From: DASWUD01 sp036401755
GTDB lineage: Bacteria > Pseudomonadota > Gammaproteobacteria > Thiohalomonadales > Thiohalomonadaceae
Length of the DNA: 9,251 bases
Assembly: GCA_036401755.1 (NCBI GenBank)
Contig: DASWUD010000131.1
Coordinates: 1 to 9,251, forward strand
Direction: 5' to 3'
The notes beneath the pieces are model-generated. The model made no database searches. It saw only the letters and a program-made list of their open reading frames with translations, and was not told the DNA's origin. How positions within the stretch are numbered: position 1 is the stretch's first letter; each line of letters opens with the position of its first letter. The translations under genes were made by a program, and so were the position numbers. Below, in pieces: positions 1-5,631 of this stretch.

Positions 1-408
1 GGGGCGCTCCTCCCATCCCGCCAGGCCACAACGCAGCAGCGCCGCGCGCGCCAGCTGCAGATCACGTTCACTCTCGCCGCGCCAGCCGTGCAGAGGGGGG
101 TGGCGTCCCATCAACACCGTCTCCCACACCGTGGCGGGAAACGGGTCGCTGGAGTCCTGGGGTAGCAGGCCAATGCGCTGCGCGATGGCACGACGCGGCA
201 GCTGGGCGAGCCGTGCCCCTTCCAGCACTACCTCGCCAGCGGAGGGGGCACGTAACCCCGCCAAGGTGTGCAGCAGGGTGGTTTTGCCCGCACCGTTGCC
301 ACCGAGGATCGCCCAGCGCTGGCCCGCCTCGATCGACCACTCCAGACCGCGACAGAGCAACCGCCCTCCCACGACCAGGTCGAGGCGGCGCGTTGCCAGC
401 AGGCTCAT
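1..408 (-). CDS. ABC importer ATP-binding protein (FecE/BtuD-like), 3' end cut by window
   Basis: This is the ATPase that would power the FecCD-type permease encoded just upstream, acting at the cytoplasmic face of the inner membrane. The 136 visible residues are the N-terminal part of the nucleotide-binding domain. A Walker A motif, GGNGAGKTT, lies at residues 36-44 and a Q-loop, LLPQDSSDPFPA, follows with Q84. The signature LSGGE, Walker B and H-loop must lie beyond base 1, since family members are about 250-270 residues long. The ATG start at 408 overlaps the permease stop (ATGA at 408-405), a classic sign of translational coupling and of two subunits made together. The family covers cobalamin, haem and ferric-siderophore importers; the visible part does not tell which substrate. 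The frame is open right to the window edge with no internal stop. Confidence 0.92.
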   Translation of the reverse strand, partial: MSLLATRRLDLVVGGRLLCRGLEWSIEAGQRWAILGGNGAGKTTLLHTLAGLRAPSAGEVVLEGARLAQLPRRAIAQRIGLLPQDSSDPFPATVWETVLMGRHPPLHGWRGESERDLQLARAALLRCGLAGWEERP

Positions 409-1376
409 GGCCGCCCGCTCCGCTGCAGCAGAAACAGAAACAGGGGTACGCCGAGCAGCGCGGTGAGGACACCCACCGGCAGCTGCTGCGGTGCGATCAG
501 GGTGCGCGCCAGCGTGTCGGCAACCAGCAGCAGTGCGCCACCGCACAACACGGCGGCGGGCAGCAGCAAGCGATGATCGCGCGCGCCGAGCAGACGCAAC
601 AGATGAGGCACCACCAAGCCGATGAAGGCGACAGAACCGGCGACGCTCACCGCAGTGGCGGTAAGCAGCGAGGCGATGAGGAACAGTTTGAGTCGCAACG
701 GCCCCACATCGACCCCCAGCACATTGGCCTGCAACTCACCGCGTGCCAGCAGATTGAGGCTGCGCGCCAGCGGCAGGGTGATGAGCAGCGCGGCAACGAG
801 CACCAGCAGCGCCAGCCCGGGGTGGTCGGCCGAAGCGAGATCCCCCATCAGCCAGAAGAGCATGCCGCGCAGTTGCGCCTCCGGTGCCACGGCGAGCAGA
901 AAACTGATCAGCGCCCCCCAGCCGCTGGCGAGTACCACGCCGGTGAGCAGCAGCCGTGCCGGCGACCAGACGCTGCTGCCGCGCGCCAGGCCGAACACCA
1001 GTACCATCGAAGCGAAGGCACCCAGCAGCGCCGCGCCATTCTGCAGCCAGGGTGTCAGTCCGAGCAGGATGGCCAGCAGTGCCCCCACAGCCGCACCACC
1101 CGAGACCCCCAGCACATAGGGGTCGGCCAGGGGATTGCCGAGCAGCACCTGCATCTGTACTCCAGCCAGCGCCAACAATCCCCCCACGGCGAAGGCGGCA
1201 AGGGCGCGCGGCAGGCGCAGTTCGTGAATGACGCTGGCGGTGAGTGGGTCGCCGGCGCCAGCGAGGCTCCTCACTACTTCGCTCAAATCGATGTTGAGTG
1301 AGCCAAAGGCGAGTGCACCGAGTAACGCCGCGAGGGTGGTGAGCGCCAGCAGCGACAGCAACGGTAGCGGGCGCAT
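405..1376 (-). CDS. FecCD/BtuC-family ABC importer permease
   Basis: This inner-membrane permease subunit of a type II ABC importer would form a homodimer carrying cobalamin, haem or an iron-siderophore from a periplasmic binding protein. At 323 residues it is close to E. coli BtuC (326). It is almost entirely hydrophobic, consistent with about ten membrane helices. Family blocks visible are RLPR (54-57), NPLADPYVLGVSGG (81-94), GLVVPHLLRLLG (253-264, around the loop that contacts the ATPase), DTLAR (287-291) and QLPVGVLTALLGVP (298-311). The start ATG at 1376 lies only 6 bp after the stop of the upstream HAD gene and has no clear Shine-Dalgarno sequence, so it probably depends on re-initiation after that gene. 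Its stop overlaps the ATPase start. No binding protein gene is in the window, so the substrate is left open. Confidence 0.95.
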   Translation of the reverse strand: MRPLPLLSLLALTTLAALLGALAFGSLNIDLSEVVRSLAGAGDPLTASVIHELRLPRALAAFAVGGLLALAGVQMQVLLGNPLADPYVLGVSGGAAVGALLAILLGLTPWLQNGAALLGAFASMVLVFGLARGSSVWSPARLLLTGVVLASGWGALISFLLAVAPEAQLRGMLFWLMGDLASADHPGLALLVLVAALLITLPLARSLNLLARGELQANVLGVDVGPLRLKLFLIASLLTATAVSVAGSVAFIGLVVPHLLRLLGARDHRLLLPAAVLCGGALLLVADTLARTLIAPQQLPVGVLTALLGVPLFLFLLQRSGRP

Positions 1377-1382
1377 GGTGAG

Positions 1383-2054
1383 TCAGCGGGTGAGCGGGTG
1401 GTCGCGCAGCGAGATGATGGGCCACCCCTTCAGGCGTGCGTGATCCTCGAGGGTTTCGTCGGGATCGACCGCCACCGGATTGGCCACCATCTCCAGCAGC
1501 GGTAGATCGTTGCGCGAATCACTGTAGAAATAGCTGCCCGCCAAGTTGTGGCCGCTCTGTGCCAGCCACTGTTCGAGGCGCGTCACCTTGCCCTGCTGGA
1601 AACAGGGGACGCCGCTGACGTTGCCGCTGTAGCGGCCGTCTCTGATCTCGGGGTCGGTGGCGATCAGCTCATCAACGCCGAGAGCCGTGGCGATCGGCGC
1701 GGTAATGAAGCGGTTGGTGGCGGTGATGATGAGCAGAAAGTCACCCTGCATCCGATGCTTCTCCAGCAGCGCCGCCGCCTTGGGCAGCATGATGGGGGCG
1801 ATCTTCTCTTGCATGAATTGTTGGTGCCAGCCGGTGAGCGTCACCATGTCGTGTTCGCTCAGCGGGCGCAGGCTGAAGCGCAGAAATTCGTAGATGTCGA
1901 GGGTCCCCGCCTTGTACTCTTCGTAGAAGCGATGATTCTCGCGATCATACTTCCTGCCATCGACGATCCCCTTCTCCACCAGGAACCGTCCCCACAGATA
2001 GTCGCTGTCGCCGCCAAGCAGGGTGTTGTCGAGATCGAAAATCGCCAGGGTCAC
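1383..2054 (-). CDS. HAD-superfamily IB hydrolase (SerB/CicA-like phosphatase)
   Basis: This is a cytoplasmic HAD phosphatase of 223 residues. All four HAD motifs are present: DLDNTLL, with nucleophile D7 and acid/base D9; the threonine motif in IITATN (residues 109-114); K156 in GKVTRLE; and the metal-binding SDSRND (178-183, D179 and D183). The cap between motif I and II is helical, as in subclass IB (phosphoserine phosphatase-like). Proteins of this kind are often labelled phosphoserine or histidinol-phosphate phosphatase, but the substrate cannot be read from the sequence. The start is GTG at 2054, chosen because the DLDNTL motif should lie within the first ten residues and a GAAGG ribosome-binding site (bases 2064-2068) sits 9 nt upstream. 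It lies 58 bp after rluA and 6 bp before the permease, and is in the same reading frame as the permease. Confidence 0.92.
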   Translation of the reverse strand: MTLAIFDLDNTLLGGDSDYLWGRFLVEKGIVDGRKYDRENHRFYEEYKAGTLDIYEFLRFSLRPLSEHDMVTLTGWHQQFMQEKIAPIMLPKAAALLEKHRMQGDFLLIITATNRFITAPIATALGVDELIATDPEIRDGRYSGNVSGVPCFQQGKVTRLEQWLAQSGHNLAGSYFYSDSRNDLPLLEMVANPVAVDPDETLEDHARLKGWPIISLRDHPLTR

Positions 2055-2112
2055 GGAAAAACGCCTTCAATGGATAAGGGCGTACATGATAGCAGGCGTC
2101 TGCTGATGTGGG

Positions 2113-2748
2113 CTAAAAGGGCGGCTCGTTGCAAAATTCCAGCCGCGCGCCGTTCGCCGGATGGCGGATGACCAGGGTGGTGGCGTGGAGCTGCAGCCGC
2201 TCGGCCAACGAGCGGGTGTGCTCGGTGCCGTAGAGCTGGTCGCCGAGGATGGGGTGGCCCATCGCCTCCATGTGCACGCGCAACTGGTGGGAGCGGCCGG
2301 TGACAGGGGTGAGCTCCAGACGGCAGCGGTCGCGCAGCTCCTCCAGTCGCCGCCAGTGGGTGAGCGAGGGTTTCCCCTCCTGGTGGTCCACCTTCTGCTT
2401 GGGGCGGTTGGGCCAGTCGACGCAGAGCGGCAGGGAGATGGTTCCCTTCTCGCTGCGCGGCACCCCGGCGACGATGGCGGTGTAGCTCTTCTCCACCAAG
2501 CGGTCGTGGAACTGCTTCATTAGATGACGGTGGGCATCGGGAGTGCGCGCCAGCGCGAGCAGCCCCGAGGTCTCCCAGTCGAGGCGGTGCACCTCGCGTA
2601 CCCAGCCGCCGAACTGGTCGGCCATGCGCCGCACCACGCAATCCTGCTTCTCCGGCCCGATACCCGCCACCGACAACAGGTGTGACGGCTTGTTCACCAC
2701 GATGAGATGCTCATCGGCGAAGAGGATCTCAACAGAGTGGGCGGTCAC
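2113..2748 (-). CDS. rluA: RluA-type RNA pseudouridine synthase
   Basis: This enzyme converts uridine to pseudouridine in structured RNA. E. coli RluA modifies U746 of 23S rRNA and U32 of several tRNAs. The protein has 211 residues (E. coli RluA 219) and no S4 domain, which fits RluA rather than RluC or RluD. Catalytic D57 lies in HRLDWETSG (54-62). Other near-identical blocks from my knowledge of E. coli RluA are NKPSHLLSV, the long CDWPNRPKQKV segment, and TGRSHQLRVHM followed by GHPILGDQLYG. The start is GTG at 2748 (MTAHSVEIL), with GGAG at 2760-2763 about 11 nt upstream. It is the first gene of the leftward block and is divergent from the M50 protease gene. Its promoter must lie in the 237-bp intergenic region or inside that gene, but I could not identify it. 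Confidence 0.93.
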   Translation of the reverse strand: MTAHSVEILFADEHLIVVNKPSHLLSVAGIGPEKQDCVVRRMADQFGGWVREVHRLDWETSGLLALARTPDAHRHLMKQFHDRLVEKSYTAIVAGVPRSEKGTISLPLCVDWPNRPKQKVDHQEGKPSLTHWRRLEELRDRCRLELTPVTGRSHQLRVHMEAMGHPILGDQLYGTEHTRSLAERLQLHATTLVIRHPANGARLEFCNEPPF

Positions 2749-2985
2749 CAGGGTTAGAACTCCAGAGCTACGATGTCACCGCCGTTAGAGAGGGGGGACA
2801 AAAAAACGTTCACCGGGGAATGTAAGCGAGGCGGGCACTTTGCCACATTTCGGGGCCGTTCGGCAAAAGCTGTCTCAAATCGCCGGCGTCAATGGTGAAG
2901 CTGCAGGGGAATGAGGTAATCTCCCGGGAAAATCAACGGGAATCGCTCTGCCTCCCGGGCAGGTACAACAATAGGGACCGACACC
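2749..2985. promoter_or_regulatory. Divergent intergenic region between rluA and the M50 protease gene
   Basis: This 237-bp noncoding stretch must hold the start signals for the plus-strand protease gene and probably for rluA. No convincing -35/-10 pair was found by eye on either strand. Structure that is visible: an inverted repeat TTTGCC (2839-2844), 17 bases, GGCAAA (2862-2867); a directly repeated octamer CTCCCGGG at 2921-2928 and 2952-2959, 31 bp apart; and a small hairpin CTGCC/GGCAG (2948-2952 and 2958-2962) just before the protease ribosome-binding site. Any of these could be an operator, but the repeats are short and could occur by chance in GC-rich DNA. Confidence 0.4.
2973..2977 (+). 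promoter_or_regulatory. Ribosome-binding site of the M50 protease gene
   Basis: AGGGA lies 8 nt upstream of the ATG at 2986. This supports that start over the shorter in-frame options further in, and it keeps the first hydrophobic segment (residues 3-20) in the protein. Confidence 0.65.
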
Positions 2986-5631
2986 ATGAATCAGCTTCTC
3001 TTTGCCAGTGCGGTGTTCCTCGGAATGGTGCTGGCCATCAGAGTTTGGCGGCGGGCCTATCTCTATGCCTTTTTGCGGCGCATGCGCTTTGGCATGGCGA
3101 CAGGCCAGGAGATAAACCGGAACGCGCTCCCTTCCGAAGCGCGAATGGTGCTCGATGAGGCGGCAAAGCAGCTGGTGGCGCTTGGCTTCGAGAGGGTGGG
3201 ATGCCGGGCCAATGCTCCCAGCGTCAAAAATGTCGACGGACCGATCTACCACGACTACTACCTGCACCGCCCAACCGGCACCTTCGCCGATGTGTTCCCT
3301 TCCGATATACCGGAGCCCGGGGCCATCGCCGCGATCTCGTTTGAAAGCTGGCTGGCCGATGGCCGGGTTGCCTTCACGGTTAACCGCCGCCGTCATTTGC
3401 TGCTGCCGATGCCGGAGAGCTTTCTGCTGGATGACGGCTACCTGGGCAGTGTTGCCGAGCAATGGGAGTTGCATCAGAAACGGTTAGTGAATATTGCAGG
3501 TGAGCGGATAACGAATTATGACGAGATGATGCAACGCAACGAGGTGCTCAGCAGGGAGATGGCAGATAGCTGGTTGCAGCGGGGTGTTATGCAGCGCACC
3601 GGCGAGAGTGAGTGGCGTCTGACCCATACTGGCACCATGGGGCATATGGCCCGACTCTTGTCGGGCAGCAAGCGTGTCGCGGCGTTGCCCGCCATGGTGG
3701 TTGCCGCGCCCATTGAGGCGCGTGTGTGCGCCGACCTGATTTTTTACCAGGCCACCGAGCCGCATCGCCGTCAGGGTGTTCTGGGGCGTACCGGCAAGGT
3801 CGTGCTGTTTATCGCAAGTGCACTCCTGGGTACGGTAGCGTTCGGCCTGGCTTACTCGTGGAAGATCGTACCGATTCTGATGGGTGTCTTGCTGTTCCAC
3901 GAGTTCGGTCACGCCTTGGCGATGCAGGCCACCGGCTATCGTAACGTGCAGGTGTTGGTGCTGCCTTTACTCGGAGCCGTTGCCAGCGGACACAAGGATG
4001 ACGCAAGTCACTGGGCCAAACTGGTGGTGTTGCTGGCCGGCCCACTCCCGGGACTGATCGTCTCCATCATCATGCTGCATGTCTTGGGTGAAGATGCCGC
4101 ATCGCACCCCTTGTTGTTGCAGATAGCCCTGATGGGACTGGTGATCAATCTCTTCAACCTGCTGCCGTTCACCCCACTGGACGGTGGGCAGATCGTGGAA
4201 ACCTTTCTTTTCGCGCGTTGGCCACTGTTCCGTTATTTATTTTTCATCCTGAGTTGCATGGCAATTTTTGCCGCAGGTGTATGGCTGGACAGCATGGTGC
4301 TGATTGCCTTCGCTTTGCTGCTGCTGATCTCATCACCCCGTTTCCTGGCCATTTACCGCCTGGCGCGGCACATCGGTCCCTCGAACAGGGAAGATGCCCA
4401 CCGCGAAATATTCACCGCACTCCATGAGAAGTACGCTCATACGGCGAAACATCTGGTGCAACGCATTCAGGTAGTACGTGGCGTATTGCCGCTGGTGCTC
4501 GCCCGGCCGTTGACGGTGCGGGACAGCCTGCTCGGAGGTGCCGTCTATATCGCGGTAATTGCGCTCCCGATAATCAGCCTCCACAACATCTCTGTGGCAC
4601 GGCAGACGTTCGCCCATCTGTTTCAGCTGTCACCCGCAGGTGCCGTGACGCAACGGCAGTGGGACGCCGAACTGGCTGGGGCCGCAACGGACGAAGAGCG
4701 CTGGCGAATTCTTAATGAGGCGGGTTACTGGGAAGAGGATACGAACTATGAACTGGCGGCGGCCCACAACCGCTACCAGCAGGCGCTGGTGATTGCACAG
4801 GGATTTCCCGCGGGTGACCTTCGCTTGCTCGATACAAAAATTGCATTGGTACGCACCACCACCGACCGAGGTGCAGCCCTGGCCGGTTACCGTCAGCTGG
4901 TGCGTGAGGCATCGCAGTTGCAAGGCACGGAGCGTCTCAGGCTTGCGGAGATCAACGAGGCTATCTTCTGGCTCGACGAGGCAGCGCCTGCCGACGTGCG
5001 GATGGAGTATCTGCGCGAGGCGATCTCGGTGCGAGAAGTCATCGAATATAAATCCTACATGATAGCCAGCGATCATGAAGAGATCGCCCGACTGCACTAT
5101 CAACAGGGCGACTACAGCCAATCTGAAGAGGAGTTGCGGCGTGCTCTCGCTGCCAATAGTGCGACGCATCAGGCACTACCGCTGACCTGGTTGTTGATGG
5201 ATCGGGATCGGAGCAAAGAGGCGGAGGAGTTGATGCAGGAATACCTGCACCAGGATAACGCCCCCTTCATCTCGACTTCATTGCGGGATTCGTTGGCCTG
5301 GGCCCAGCTGCTCCAGGGCAAAAGGGGAGAGGGGTACGAGATCCTTGAAAACATGGTTACAGCAGACAACACGGTGGTTCCCTGGCAAAAATACTATCTC
5401 ATGCTCGATTTGATCCATTTCTCCGCTGACGATATCAAGGCGAGAAACGGCTGGAAGGTCCGTCTCAAGAGAGCGCTTGCTAAGGAGAATATTGGCTATA
5501 AAAGTCTCCTCAATGGGCTGGATTATTACGACACCTATGCGCCGTGGGATGAGCGACGCACCAAGGCGCGGCGCGCAGCGTTGGACAGCCTGGGTCTTTC
5601 CCGGGATGAGCCGTTGCAGAGCTGCAGTTAG
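2986..5631 (+). CDS. M50/site-2-protease-like membrane metalloprotease with C-terminal TPR-like domain
   Basis: This is an 881-residue inner-membrane protein with three parts. Residues 3-20 form a membrane helix, followed by a soluble domain to about 265 that I do not recognise by name; it contains LGFERVG and, at 119-133, a FESWLADGRVAFTVN block. Residues 272 to about 455 are strongly hydrophobic and carry the protease core: the zinc motif HEFGH (H305, E306, H309) and the distal motif NLLPFTPLDGG (N391, D399), as in S2P/SpoIVFB-type M50 peptidases. Another membrane helix lies at about 515-536. The rest, to 881, is hydrophilic and helical with TPR-like pairs (for example 585-640 and 686-755). 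Active-site residues are intact, so it is probably an active intramembrane protease; the substrate is unknown. It stands alone, divergent from rluA and convergent with nasA, overlapping it by 4 bp. By eye its codon use is less GC-biased than that of its neighbours, which might mean acquisition. Confidence 0.88.
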   Translation: MNQLLFASAVFLGMVLAIRVWRRAYLYAFLRRMRFGMATGQEINRNALPSEARMVLDEAAKQLVALGFERVGCRANAPSVKNVDGPIYHDYYLHRPTGTFADVFPSDIPEPGAIAAISFESWLADGRVAFTVNRRRHLLLPMPESFLLDDGYLGSVAEQWELHQKRLVNIAGERITNYDEMMQRNEVLSREMADSWLQRGVMQRTGESEWRLTHTGTMGHMARLLSGSKRVAALPAMVVAAPIEARVCADLIFYQATEPHRRQGVLGRTGKVVLFIASALLGTVAFGLAYSWKIVPILMGVLLFHEFGHALAMQATGYRNVQVLVLPLLGAVASGHKDDASHWAKLVVLLAGPLPGLIVSIIMLHVLGEDAASHPLLLQIALMGLVINLFNLLPFTPLDGGQIVETFLFARWPLFRYLFFILSCMAIFAAGVWLDSMVLIAFALLLLISSPRFLAIYRLARHIGPSNREDAHREIFTALHEKYAHTAKHLVQRIQVVRGVLPLVLARPLTVRDSLLGGAVYIAVIALPIISLHNISVARQTFAHLFQLSPAGAVTQRQWDAELAGAATDEERWRILNEAGYWEEDTNYELAAAHNRYQQALVIAQGFPAGDLRLLDTKIALVRTTTDRGAALAGYRQLVREASQLQGTERLRLAEINEAIFWLDEAAPADVRMEYLREAISVREVIEYKSYMIASDHEEIARLHYQQGDYSQSEEELRRALAANSATHQALPLTWLLMDRDRSKEAEELMQEYLHQDNAPFISTSLRDSLAWAQLLQGKRGEGYEILENMVTADNTVVPWQKYYLMLDLIHFSADDIKARNGWKVRLKRALAKENIGYKSLLNGLDYYDTYAPWDERRTKARRAALDSLGLSRDEPLQSCS

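Noticed and set aside
213..1301. A 362-codon open frame on the plus strand, rich in Gln, Arg, His and Gly
   Set aside because: It is the antisense of the permease and ATPase genes. Its low-complexity composition is what the reverse of Leu/Ala-rich GC-biased codons gives, and it has no family motif.
2091..2104. Hairpin AGCAG/CTGCT in the rluA-HAD gap, considered as a terminator
   Set aside because: The perfect stem is only 5 bp and no T-tract follows on either strand. It lies before the HAD ribosome-binding site, and the genes look co-directional and linked.
1548..2171. A 207-codon plus-strand open frame opposite the HAD gene
   Set aside because: The minus-strand frame carries all four HAD motifs, while this frame runs across the rluA-HAD gap without recognisable content.
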